A DNA stretch of 64,000 bases from JAAXGX01 sp965221595 (GTDB taxonomy: Bacteria > Acidobacteriota > Vicinamibacteria > Vicinamibacterales > UBA8438). The DNA lies in assembly GCA_965221595.1 (NCBI GenBank), contig OZ244900.1:868001-932000 (forward strand), given 5' to 3'. A model generated the notes under the pieces. That model worked only from the letters and a program-made list of their open reading frames with translations, did no database searches and was not told the origin of the DNA. Positions 8,450-17,074 of this stretch are shown here, in pieces; the first letter of the stretch is position 1; each line of letters opens with the position of its first letter. A program made the position numbers and the translations under genes.

Positions 8450-8665
8450 CTATACCGAATCTGCGGTGGCGCGATGTGCGCGCGTGAGCCAGTCCACCAG
8501 CAGCCCCGCTGCTTCGTCCGGGGTGCGGCCGTAGAACGGCATGAGCGCAGTCGGGCCGCCGCTCACGCGCACGAGATAGGCGCGCCAGCGGTCGGGCCGG
8601 ACAGCCAGTACCTCGATCTCGTAGCCCTGGCCGTTGATGGTTTCTGCGAAGCGGCGTGTCGTCAC
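8450..8665 (-). CDS. small protein of unknown function (71 aa)
   Basis: A compact 71-residue protein with no family I recognise. It begins MTTRRFAETINGQGYEIEV and has alternating hydrophobic residues suggesting a small beta-rich fold, then a C-terminal helix (DEAAGLLVDWLTRAHR). Another small protein of the same general character (15224-15427) occurs in the window. The start is the first ATG; no strong ribosome site is seen. It lies just upstream of the asparaginase on the same strand. Confidence 0.45.
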   Translation of the reverse strand: MTTRRFAETINGQGYEIEVLAVRPDRWRAYLVRVSGGPTALMPFYGRTPDEAAGLLVDWLTRAHRATADSV

Positions 8666-8979
8666 GGGGTCGTGCGGCGTCCGGGAAACGGGTCTTGCGG
8701 TGCGGTCGACAACCAGGAGATTCTAGCGCCCCGGGACCGGCCGTCAAGCGAAGCAACGCGCGAAGATCGCATCAACAATCGGCACTGCCGCCGATCGCCC
8801 GGCGCTACCGGCGCGGGGATGATCCAGGTGCACGGTTCTGCACAGGTTGTTCACAGCTTTTCAACAACTCTTCCACATGCAGCGGAGCGCGCGGCACGCT
8901 TGACGCCGGTCGGTGTCGCCACTACGCTGGCATCCGTGCGCGCACGAGCGCGCCTGCTCGACAGGCTGCCGGCACGCCA
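8666..8979. other. 314-bp intergenic region before addB
   Basis: No gene is supported here. It contains the four-unit, 11-bp-spaced DnaA-box-like array at 8836-8879. The rest shows no obvious hairpin or strong promoter. Confidence 0.5.
8836..8879 (+). promoter_or_regulatory. DnaA-box-like array, four units at 11-bp spacing
   Basis: Nine-mers TTCTGCACA (8836), TTGTTCACA (8847), TTTTCAACA (8858) and TCTTCCACA (8869) begin exactly 11 bp apart, in one orientation. Each differs from TTWTNCACA at a single position. An ordered array on one face of the helix suggests cooperative binding by DnaA or a similar protein. Confidence 0.5.
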
Positions 8980-11949
8980 TTGATCACACCCCGACGCACA
9001 CGCCTGCTGCGGACTGCCGGCCTCCAGGGTTTTCAGGAAGCGATCGCCGCCGTAACCCGTACGGGCGATCCGTGGCAGGCCCGGAACACCGCGGTTCTGG
9101 TGCCGACGCGAGCCGCCGCCGCCCGCCTGCGGGGAACACTGGAGGAGCTGACGCTGCTGCGCGAGCCGTGCGCGCCGGTGCTGGTGTTCCCGGAGGTGCT
9201 GTCGCGGGCCGACTGGTACGCGGCGCTCGCGGAGCGGCTCGCGCGCCCGCCCGTACTGCTGTCGACGATCGAGCGCCACGTCTGCATGCTCGCGGCCGCG
9301 CGGGAAGCGGGGGCGGGAGGCGCCGCGCCGCCGTTCAACCTGCGGCCGGGTCTCGTGCCGGCCATCGTGGGCTTCTACGACGACCTGCTGCGCCAGCAGG
9401 GCACCGTCGACAGCTTCGAGCGCCTGGTCGTCGCCGATCTCGAGCCCAGCGCCGAGCTCGATCGCGGCGCGCGCCGGCTGCTGCGGCAGACGCGCTTTCT
9501 CGCCGCCGCGTTTCGGGCGTTCGAGGAGCGCATGGCCCGCACCGGCCGGCTGGACGAGCACGGCCTGCGCCGCCAGGCCGTCGACGGGGGGCTCGTCCGG
9601 CCGCTGGTCCACGTCGTCGCAGCAGTGGCGGACCACGCGGCGGACCCGGACGGGCTGTGGCCGGCGGACTTCGACCTGCTGTCGCGGCTCCCCGCGCTGG
9701 AGCGGGTCGATGTCGTGGCCACGGAAGCGGTGCTGGCCGCCGGCTTCCGTGAACGTGTGACGGGGTTCTTGCCGGGCATCGCCGAGGAGCCGTTCGAGAG
9801 CGCCCCCGAGCAGGATCCGGTGCTCGTCGCCCCCGCCGACGCTGCCGAGTCCCACTTCGTCCGGCGCGACCGCGAGGAAGAGCTGCTTGGAATCGTCCGC
9901 CACCTGAAGTCCCCGGTCGAGCGGACGGATGACGCCCGGTCGGGGGTCGCCGCCGTCGACGCCGGTGCGGCGGTAGTGTTCCAGCGGCCCCTGCCGTATC
10001 TCTACCTCGCACGCCGGTCGTTCGGGCAGGCCGGCGTTCCGTTCGAGGCGCACGATTCGCTGCCGCTGGCGGCCGAACCGTACGCGGCCGCGCTCGATCT
10101 CGTCGTCGAGTTCGTGACGTCGGATTACGCGCGGCAGGCCACTGTCGAGTTGCTGCGTTCGCCGCACTTCGCGTTCGAGGATCGAGGGCACCCGCTCGCC
10201 GCCGCTGCAGTCGAGGCGCTGGACCGCGCCCTGCACGCAGTCCGCTACGCGGGCGGACGGACCCTGCTGGACCGACTGGCGGATGCCTGGGCGGGCGCGG
10301 ACGAGGCGGCCGCCGTGAGGCGTGACGAGCAGGACGCCGCGGTGGCCGCGCGCGTGGCGGCACGGCTGGCTGCGGAGCTGCGGCTGCTCGAGAGTCCCGC
10401 CCCGCCCGCGGCGCAGCTCGGGGTCATCTCGTCGTTCCTGCAGCGCCACCGGTCGCGCGAGGTGGCGCCGGCGGCTGTTCGCGAGCGCGAGTCACGGGCC
10501 CGGGCCGCGATCAATGATGGTTTGGCTGCGCTGGAGCAGGCCTACCGCGTCATCGACGACACACCGACCGCGCTGTCGGAGCTGATGCAGTCGGTGCGGC
10601 GCTGGATCGAGACGCAGACGTTTACCCCGCCCGCGGGCCCGGGCGGCGTCCAGCTACTCGACGCGCGCGTCGCTCCCTACGGCCGGTTCCGGGAGATCTT
10701 CCTGGTCGGCCTGGTCGACGGCGAATGGCCGGCGCGGCCGGCGCGGCCGGTATTCTATCCGCCGTCGGTGCTCGCGGGCCTCGGGTGGTGGGCCGAGCGC
10801 GACCGCTTCCGGGCGGCCCGGGCACGTTTCTCCGACCTCGTCCGCCTGGCCCGCGAGCGCGTGTCACTGTCCGCGTTCGTGCTAGAGGACGACGCGGTGG
10901 TCGCGCCGTCGGTGCTGCTCGAGCAGGTCGCGAGCCTGGACCTCGCCACGCAGCGGGAGCCCCGACTGCGGCGCCCCTGCGTCACGCCCGAGGAGGCGCT
11001 GCTTCATCCCGCGGTCGTGTCCGCCGAGCTGCCCCATCCGGCCGGACCCTGGCTCGCCCTGCGCCGCGGGCGGCCGGCGCGGGACGAGCGTTTTCGCGGC
11101 CAGGCCGGGGCGAGCCGCGCCAAGACGTACGCCGTCAGCGCCCTCGAGCAGTACCTCGCCTGCCCGTTCCGGTACTTCGCCGGCCGCGAGCTCGAGCTGG
11201 GGGAGGAGGCGACCGACGAGCCGGTGCTCGCGCCCCGGCAGCGCGGCGGGTTCCTGCATCGCGTGCTGGAGACCTTCTATTCGGGCTGGCAGGCGGCCGG
11301 CCGGCGGGCCATCACACCCGCCAATCTGGACGAGGCGCTCGATCGCTTCGGCGCACTCGTCGATGCAGCGTTGGGGGACCTGCCGCCGGTCGACCGGGCC
11401 GTCGTCCGCACCTGGCTGCGCGGGTCGGCCGCGGCGCCCGGGCTGGCGGAGCAGCTCTTTCAGCTCGAGATCAGCCGACCGGTGGACATCGTGGAGCGCC
11501 TCGTCGAGGTGCGCCTCGACCGCACCTATCGCCTGCAGGATCCGGATCCCGGTCGGACCGTGCGGGTACGAGGCACAGCGGACCGCATCGACCTGCTGTC
11601 GGACGGCACGTTTCGCATCGTCGACTACAAGACGGATCGGGCACCGCGCCGGGACCGGGCGCTGCAGCTCCCGGTCTACGCCCGCTGCGCCGAGCAGCGG
11701 CTCGACGGCTACCGGCAGCGTGCCTGGCGCGCCGGGGACGCTGCCTACGTGGCATTCGGAGAGCCTCGCCTGCACGTGCCGCTGGCGCGCGGCGACCTCG
11801 ACCGCGCGCTGTCCGAAGGCGAGGCCCGCACCGTCGGCGCGCTGACGCTGATCGGCCGCGGCGCGTATCCCGCGCAGCCGGCGGAGCGGCAGCTCTGCAC
11901 GCACTGCGCGTACCCCACGGTCTGCCGGAAGGACTACGTCGGCGAATGA
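8980..11949 (+). CDS. addB: AddB-type helicase-nuclease subunit
   Basis: 989 residues from a TTG at 8980. No ATG lies near the conserved N-terminus, and the longer open frame upstream is not family-like. Early sequence TAVLVPTRAAAARLR fits an inactivated UvrD-like core without a Walker A, as in AddB. The C-terminal RecB nuclease has VSALEQYLACPFRYF, HRVLETFY and FRIVDYKTD. A CTHCAYPTVC cluster plus the earlier Cys form the Fe-S staple known from AddB. With AddA it processes double-strand breaks for recombination. Its stop overlaps the addA start by ATGA, so translation is coupled. Confidence 0.88.
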   Translation: MITPRRTRLLRTAGLQGFQEAIAAVTRTGDPWQARNTAVLVPTRAAAARLRGTLEELTLLREPCAPVLVFPEVLSRADWYAALAERLARPPVLLSTIERHVCMLAAAREAGAGGAAPPFNLRPGLVPAIVGFYDDLLRQQGTVDSFERLVVADLEPSAELDRGARRLLRQTRFLAAAFRAFEERMARTGRLDEHGLRRQAVDGGLVRPLVHVVAAVADHAADPDGLWPADFDLLSRLPALERVDVVATEAVLAAGFRERVTGFLPGIAEEPFESAPEQDPVLVAPADAAESHFVRRDREEELLGIVRHLKSPVERTDDARSGVAAVDAGAAVVFQRPLPYLYLARRSFGQAGVPFEAHDSLPLAAEPYAAALDLVVEFVTSDYARQATVELLRSPHFAFEDRGHPLAAAAVEALDRALHAVRYAGGRTLLDRLADAWAGADEAAAVRRDEQDAAVAARVAARLAAELRLLESPAPPAAQLGVISSFLQRHRSREVAPAAVRERESRARAAINDGLAALEQAYRVIDDTPTALSELMQSVRRWIETQTFTPPAGPGGVQLLDARVAPYGRFREIFLVGLVDGEWPARPARPVFYPPSVLAGLGWWAERDRFRAARARFSDLVRLARERVSLSAFVLEDDAVVAPSVLLEQVASLDLATQREPRLRRPCVTPEEALLHPAVVSAELPHPAGPWLALRRGRPARDERFRGQAGASRAKTYAVSALEQYLACPFRYFAGRELELGEEATDEPVLAPRQRGGFLHRVLETFYSGWQAAGRRAITPANLDEALDRFGALVDAALGDLPPVDRAVVRTWLRGSAAAPGLAEQLFQLEISRPVDIVERLVEVRLDRTYRLQDPDPGRTVRVRGTADRIDLLSDGTFRIVDYKTDRAPRRDRALQLPVYARCAEQRLDGYRQRAWRAGDAAYVAFGEPRLHVPLARGDLDRALSEGEARTVGALTLIGRGAYPAQPAERQLCTHCAYPTVCRKDYVGE

Positions 11950-14900
11950 CGGTGCCACCCGCCGACCGCGCCGCGCGCGAGTTTGCCACGGACCCGGCGC
12001 ACAATGTGGTCCTGGAGGCGTCGGCCGGCACCGGCAAGACGTCCGTGCTGGTCGAGCGCTACCTGCGGCTGTTGCGGGCCGGCGTGGCCCCGGCCAACAT
12101 CCTGGCGATTACGTTCACGCGGCAGGCGGCGGCCGAGATGCGGGCCCGGATCATCGACGCCCTGCGCCGCGACGCTGCCGAGTCGCCAGCCGGCCGCACG
12201 CGCTGGAGCGAGCTGCGCGACCGGCTCGGAGAGGTCGCGGTCAGCACCGTCGACGCCTTCTGCCTGGCGCTGCTCAGGGAGTTTCCGCTGGAGGCCGATC
12301 TCGACCCCGGCTTCGGGATTGCCGACGAGACCGAGGTCCCGCGACTCGCCGACGAAGCAGTCGACCGCACGCTGGTGGTCGCCGCGCGACTGGCAGGGCG
12401 GGACGCCGCCGTCGCCATGCTTCTTGCCCGCCTCGGGCCCGCGCGCACCCGCTCCGCGCTGCGCAGCCTGCTCGCGCGCCGGCTCGTCGTGCCCGCCGCC
12501 CTGCAACGCTTCCTCGCCGGGACGCCGCCCGACCTGACCGGCGAGGACGCTTGCCGGGCCGCGGTGCGCCGGCTCACCGACCGGCTGTCCGGCCTGCGCC
12601 GGGAGGTCGAGCTGTTGGTCGAGGCGGGCGGCGCGGAGGATCCGCGCGCGGCCGTCCTGGCCCGCGACCTGCGCCGGCTGCCCGACCTGACCGCCGCCGA
12701 CGCGTCGGCAATCCGGGGCTGGCTCGAGCGCCTGCGGGACGCGTTCCTGACCCGGCAGGGGGAGGCGCGCAAGTCCTTCCCGCTGGATACACGGGCCGGC
12801 ACCGCCGTGAAGCGTCGCTACCGGCAGGCCGCTGCGGCCGTCGCTCCGGCCGTGCGCGACGTGCTGCGGACGTTCGAGCGGGACGTCAATGTCGTGCTCG
12901 CTCGTGCCGTGCGCGTGCTGTTCGGCGTGGTCGTCACGGAGTACCAGAACGCGCTGCGTTCGCGCGCCCTCCTCGACTTCGCCGACGTGCTGCAGCGGGC
13001 GGTCGATCTGCTGCGACAGATGGACGAGTTCGCCCAGTCGCGGTTCCGTCTCGAGTCGCGCTACCACCACGTCCTGGTCGACGAGTTCCAGGATACGAGC
13101 CGCCACCAGTGGGAGCTGGTGTCGCTGTTGGTGCAGTCCTGGGGCGAGGGCAGCGGTCTCGTGGCGGACGCGCCACTGCCGCCCACGATCTTCGTCGTGG
13201 GCGACCGCAAGCAGTCGATCTACCGCTTCCGGGACGCCGATGTGGCGACGTTCCGCCAGGCGACGGAAGAGATAGCGGGCCTGCGCGCGGGCGGCGACGT
13301 GCGTCGTTCCATCAGTCACAGTTTCCGGGCAGTGCCGGCCCTGCTCGGATTCGTCAACGACCTGTTCGCCGAGATCGGCAGCGGCGGCCCGGGCCGTGAT
13401 CGATTCCGGTTCGAGGTCCGCGACCGCTTTCCCGTCCCGCCGCGCGCGCAGGACGAGGCGGCCGGCGACGCGCTCGGCGTCGTCGCCGCGCGGGACGTCC
13501 AGACGTGTGCCGCCGCGGTCGCCGCGGAGATCGCGGCGCTGCTCGGTGACGGTCGGGTGCGGGAAAAGGGCGGCGCCGGAAAGCGCGGCGTCAGGCCGCA
13601 GGATGTGGCCATCCTGTTTCGCACGCGGGAGAGCCACCGCGAGTTCGAGGACATGCTCGGGCGCCGGGGGATCCCGACGCACGTCTACAAGGGCATGGGC
13701 TTTTTCGACGCTGACGAGATCAAGGACGTGCGCGCGCTCGTCAGGTTCCTGGCCAATCCGGCGTCGGAGCTGCGCGCGGCCGCGTTGCTGCGCTCGCGCC
13801 TCGTGGGCGTCTCGGATGCCGGACTGCTGGCGCTCGCGGGTGCGCTGTCGCCGGCCCTGGTCGGCCCCGACCTGCCTCCCGCGATGGCTGCACTCGGGGA
13901 CGAGGATCGGGACACCCTCACGCTGGCCCGCCGCAGCGTGCGCGAGTGGACGGAGCTCGTCGATCGACTGCCCCCCGCCGAGGTGCTCGATCGCGTGCTG
14001 TCCGACGTGGCCTACGTGTTCGAGCTGCGCGGCCCGCAGGCCGCCCAGGCGCAGGCGAACCTCGGCAAGCTGCGCGCCCTGGTGCGGCGGATTCAGAACC
14101 GCGGGTACGCGACCATGGCGCGCGTCGCGAATCAGATCGATCGGCTCTCGGCCGGCATGGCGAGCGCGGTCGTCGAAGCCGTCGACGCCGTGGCGTTGAT
14201 GACCGTGCATGCGGCGAAGGGACTCGAGTTTCCGATCGTGTTCCTGGTCGACCTCGGTCGCGGCACCCGCACCCATCAGCCCCCGGTGCGGGTGGTCCCG
14301 GACCGCGGCGACGGGCGGCCCGCGGTGGCAGTCTGGCCCTATCGGGACGAGGCTGCCGAGGCGGAGCGTGAGCGCGACGTCGACGAGACCCGGCGCCTGC
14401 TCTACGTCGCAGCGACGCGGCCGCGCGACCGCCTGTACTTGTCCCTGGTCGTGGAAAACGGCGTGCCGAAGTGCAGCCCGGGCAGCTTCGGCAGCGTGCT
14501 GCCGGCATCCTTCCAGGCGCTGTTCGGCCAGGCCGCCGCGGCGCCCGCGGGCCGGTACGTGGAGTGGTCGGGGCCGAGCGGGATGCGGCACAGCCTGCGG
14601 GTATGCGGGGCGGCGTCCGGGGCGCAAGGCGGCACGGACGGGGAGCCGTCAGGCAGCGACCGGTTGCCGCCCGTTCTGCTGGCGCCGTTGGACCTGCGGC
14701 CGCGGGTCGAGCGGCGGCTCGTGACCCGCTCGGCGGCAATCCCCGGCGCGGACGGGCAGGTTCCCGAAGCCTCGGCAGGCCATAGGATAGGGCGGCTCTT
14801 CCACCGCCTGCTGCAACGCTACGAGGGCGCGCCCGTGGCGCCGGAGGTGCTCGAGCGCGTCGGCCGCGAGCTGGCGGCCGTGCTCGGGTTCCCCGCGGCG

Positions 14901-15233
14901 GCCGGAGACGAGGCCGCACCGGCGGCCGCGCGTCTGTACGCGCGATTCGTCGCCAGCGGCAAGGGCGCCGCGCTGCGCGGTCGCGAGCTGCTCTGGGAGG
15001 TGCCGTTCGCACGGCGGGATGCGACCGCACCGACAGCCGAAGGCGGACCGGCAGTCGTGCTGCGCGGCACGATTGACTGCCTCGCGCGCACCGCCGACGG
15101 TCGGATCATCGTGCTGGAGTTCAAGACGGGACGCCCGCGCGCCGAGCACGCGCGGCAGCTCGACGCCTACGTCGCCGCCGCGCGGGCCATGTTCCCCGCG
15201 GCTGCGGTCGAGGGCCGGCTCGTCTACGCCTGA
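11946..15233 (+). CDS. addA: AddA-type UvrD helicase-nuclease
   Basis: 1095 residues. Walker A is in LEASAGTGKTSVL near the N-terminus, followed by AITFTRQAAAEMR, the Walker B DEFQDTSRHQW, VGDRKQSIYRFRDAD, and TVHAAKGLEFPIVF in motif V. The C-terminus carries a RecB-family nuclease (RGTIDCL, VLEFKTGRP, QLDAYVAAA). It is the active 3'-5' motor and nuclease of the AddAB break-repair complex. It starts at an ATG overlapping addB's stop. The stop at 15233 overlaps the tail of the convergent gene at 15224 by ten bases. Confidence 0.93.
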   Translation: MTVPPADRAAREFATDPAHNVVLEASAGTGKTSVLVERYLRLLRAGVAPANILAITFTRQAAAEMRARIIDALRRDAAESPAGRTRWSELRDRLGEVAVSTVDAFCLALLREFPLEADLDPGFGIADETEVPRLADEAVDRTLVVAARLAGRDAAVAMLLARLGPARTRSALRSLLARRLVVPAALQRFLAGTPPDLTGEDACRAAVRRLTDRLSGLRREVELLVEAGGAEDPRAAVLARDLRRLPDLTAADASAIRGWLERLRDAFLTRQGEARKSFPLDTRAGTAVKRRYRQAAAAVAPAVRDVLRTFERDVNVVLARAVRVLFGVVVTEYQNALRSRALLDFADVLQRAVDLLRQMDEFAQSRFRLESRYHHVLVDEFQDTSRHQWELVSLLVQSWGEGSGLVADAPLPPTIFVVGDRKQSIYRFRDADVATFRQATEEIAGLRAGGDVRRSISHSFRAVPALLGFVNDLFAEIGSGGPGRDRFRFEVRDRFPVPPRAQDEAAGDALGVVAARDVQTCAAAVAAEIAALLGDGRVREKGGAGKRGVRPQDVAILFRTRESHREFEDMLGRRGIPTHVYKGMGFFDADEIKDVRALVRFLANPASELRAAALLRSRLVGVSDAGLLALAGALSPALVGPDLPPAMAALGDEDRDTLTLARRSVREWTELVDRLPPAEVLDRVLSDVAYVFELRGPQAAQAQANLGKLRALVRRIQNRGYATMARVANQIDRLSAGMASAVVEAVDAVALMTVHAAKGLEFPIVFLVDLGRGTRTHQPPVRVVPDRGDGRPAVAVWPYRDEAAEAERERDVDETRRLLYVAATRPRDRLYLSLVVENGVPKCSPGSFGSVLPASFQALFGQAAAAPAGRYVEWSGPSGMRHSLRVCGAASGAQGGTDGEPSGSDRLPPVLLAPLDLRPRVERRLVTRSAAIPGADGQVPEASAGHRIGRLFHRLLQRYEGAPVAPEVLERVGRELAAVLGFPAAAGDEAAPAAARLYARFVASGKGAALRGRELLWEVPFARRDATAPTAEGGPAVVLRGTIDCLARTADGRIIVLEFKTGRPRAEHARQLDAYVAAARAMFPAAAVEGRLVYA

Positions 15234-15427
15234 CGACGCTGCAGGCGGGGGTCGTCGTCGAGGCGCTGTGCCCAGCGCCGGGCGTTCGCCTCGGCCTCCG
15301 GTTGCGTCTGGCCGACGAGGATAGCTGCACCGGCGGGCTGCGTGTCGCCGCGGGCGGTCACCCAGGCCACCCAGTGGCCTCCGCTCGGCTCGCTGTGCAC
15401 GTCGTACTGCACGTCGGATGTGCTCAT
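15224..15427 (-). CDS. small acidic/hydrophilic protein of unknown function (67 aa)
   Basis: 67 residues starting MSTSDVQYDVHSEPSGGHW and ending in an Arg/Gln-rich tail. I recognise no family. The central TQPEAEANARRWAQRL is probably helical. A possible -10 (TAGGAT) lies 14 nt before the ATG. It converges on addA with a short tail overlap. Confidence 0.45.
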   Translation of the reverse strand: MSTSDVQYDVHSEPSGGHWVAWVTARGDTQPAGAAILVGQTQPEAEANARRWAQRLDDDPRLQRRQA

Positions 15428-15504
15428 GGCAAGTCACGCCTATCCTACATCAGAGCGCGCGTCGGGCGCCAAACACAGGCATAGCGGCGCCCGTTCCGGC
15501 CGCC

Positions 15505-15533
15505 TTGACAACCACCAGGGCTGACCCTATCGT
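15505..15533 (+). promoter_or_regulatory. near-consensus sigma-70 promoter, leaderless
   Basis: TTGACA at 15505-15510, a 17-bp spacer, then TATCGT at 15528-15533. The ATG at 15541 is only 7 nt past the -10, so the transcript should begin at the start codon. It is the best-formed promoter of its kind in the window. Confidence 0.65.
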
Positions 15534-15540
15534 AGCTTCC

Positions 15541-15972
15541 ATGCCTGTCCGGCGCGCGATTCTCGGCCGTGAGCGGCGTGACGTACGAGATTGGCTCGCC
15601 GACGAGATCGTGGTCGATTTTCCGTCGATGGCCGGCGTCGTGGACCGCCTGTTCCAGGCGTTCTGCGGTGCCACTGAAGACTGCCGATCCACCCACCGGG
15701 CCGAAGTCGAGCTGACGCCGAAAGAGGCCGGCGAAGGCATTCGCGTGCCGCTCGATCTGCCCGTGCGACTGACGTGCCCGGTGTGCGGGGGACGGGGCGA
15801 GGTGTGGAGCGAAGCCTGCGGCGTCTGCGCGGGTACGGGCGGGGAGCTGCTCTCCCACCAGCTCGACCTGCGCGTGCCGCCCGGCGTGATCCACGGGACG
15901 CGCCTGCGCTACTGCGTGAACCCGCCGTTCGCTCCCGAGACCCACGTCGAGGTGCGCATCGCGATTCCCTGA
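15541..15972 (+). CDS. DnaJ zinc-finger-like protein
   Basis: 143 residues. The centre has two DnaJ-type knuckles, CPVCGGRGEV and CGVCAGTGG, arranged like half of the four-repeat zinc centre of type I DnaJ. A C-terminal peptide-binding-like strand region follows (LDLRVPPGVIHGTRLRY). There is no J domain, so it cannot stimulate DnaK by the usual route. The ATG is fixed by the promoter directly upstream. The mrp gene begins 7 bp after its stop, suggesting one operon. Confidence 0.7.
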   Translation: MPVRRAILGRERRDVRDWLADEIVVDFPSMAGVVDRLFQAFCGATEDCRSTHRAEVELTPKEAGEGIRVPLDLPVRLTCPVCGGRGEVWSEACGVCAGTGGELLSHQLDLRVPPGVIHGTRLRYCVNPPFAPETHVEVRIAIP

Positions 15973-15979
15973 CGAGCCT

Positions 15980-17059
15980 GTGCCTGAAGTCACCGAGCCG
16001 GTCGTTCTGGACGCCTTGAAGGTCGTGACCGATCCCGATCTGGGGCGGGACATCGTCAGCCTCGGCTTCGTCAAGAATCTGGCGATCGACGCAGGAGCGG
16101 TCTCGTTCACCATCGAACTGACGACTCCCGCGTGCCCGGTCAAGGACCAGATGCAGGATCAGGCCCGGGCCGCCGTGGCGGCGCTCGACGGGGTGACCGG
16201 CGTCGATGTACAGATGACCGCCAGCGTCCGCTCGGCCGTAGCTCCGGCCACCGATCGCGCACCCATTCCGGGTATCAGGAACGTGATTGCCGTCGGCGCC
16301 GGCAAGGGCGGCGTCGGCAAGACGACCGTCGCGGTCAACGTGGCCGTGGCACTGGCTCGCTACGGCGGACGGGTCGGCATGATCGACGGCGACGTGTATG
16401 GCCCGAACCTCCCGATCATGCTCGGCATCGACACGCGGCTCTCCTCGGAGGGGCGCAAGATCGTGCCGGCCGAGAAGCACGGGATACGCGTCGTGTCGAT
16501 GGGCTTTCTTGCCGACGGGAACGCCCCCATCATCTGGCGGGGCCCGATGCTGCACGGAGTCGTCCGGCAGTTCTTTCAGGACGTCCGCTGGGGGGAGCTC
16601 GACTACCTGGTCGTCGACATGCCGCCCGGGACCGGCGATGTGGCCCTGAGCCTCACGCAGACCGTACCGGTGTCGGGAGCCATCGTGGTGACCACGCCGC
16701 AGACGGTTTCGCTGGCCGACAGCCGTCGGGCCGTCGGGATGTACCGGAAGCTCGACGTTCCCGTCCTCGGTCTCATCGAGAACATGTCGTACTTCACGTG
16801 TCCCGGCTGCGGTCACGAAAGCGACATCTTCGGGCGCGGCGGCGGCAACGCGGTCGCCGAGGAGCTCGGCGTGCCGTTCCTGGGACAGGTTCCGCTCTAC
16901 GAGCCCATCCGGATCGGCAGCGACCGCGGCACCCCGATCGTGGCGTCCGAGCCCGACTCGCCGCCCGCGCGCGCTCTCGTGCAAGTGGCGGAGCGTGCGG
17001 CGGCGCAGGTGTCGATCGCCAGTTACGAAAGCACCGCGCCGGCCGCTACCGCCGGCTGA
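15980..17059 (+). CDS. mrp: Mrp/NBP35-family Fe-S cluster carrier ATPase
   Basis: 359 residues from a GTG at 15980. The N-terminal MIP18 (DUF59) domain has VTDPDLGRDIVSLGFVKN and TTPACPVKDQM. The deviant Walker A GAGKGGVGKTTVAVNVA is followed by GDVYGPNLPIMLG and VVDMPPGTGDV. The C-terminal CxxC pair YFTCPGCGHE binds the bridging cluster. It assembles and transfers [4Fe-4S] clusters in the cytosol. It follows the zinc-finger gene at 7 bp; that pairing is unusual and may hint at a shared target. Confidence 0.93.
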   Translation: MPEVTEPVVLDALKVVTDPDLGRDIVSLGFVKNLAIDAGAVSFTIELTTPACPVKDQMQDQARAAVAALDGVTGVDVQMTASVRSAVAPATDRAPIPGIRNVIAVGAGKGGVGKTTVAVNVAVALARYGGRVGMIDGDVYGPNLPIMLGIDTRLSSEGRKIVPAEKHGIRVVSMGFLADGNAPIIWRGPMLHGVVRQFFQDVRWGELDYLVVDMPPGTGDVALSLTQTVPVSGAIVVTTPQTVSLADSRRAVGMYRKLDVPVLGLIENMSYFTCPGCGHESDIFGRGGGNAVAEELGVPFLGQVPLYEPIRIGSDRGTPIVASEPDSPPARALVQVAERAAAQVSIASYESTAPAATAG

Positions 17060-17074
17060 CTCGACGGCGGTCGT

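Noticed and set aside
8836..8879. Naming the array as oriC
   Set aside because: No dnaA, dnaN, AT-rich unwinding region or skew data are available; array only.
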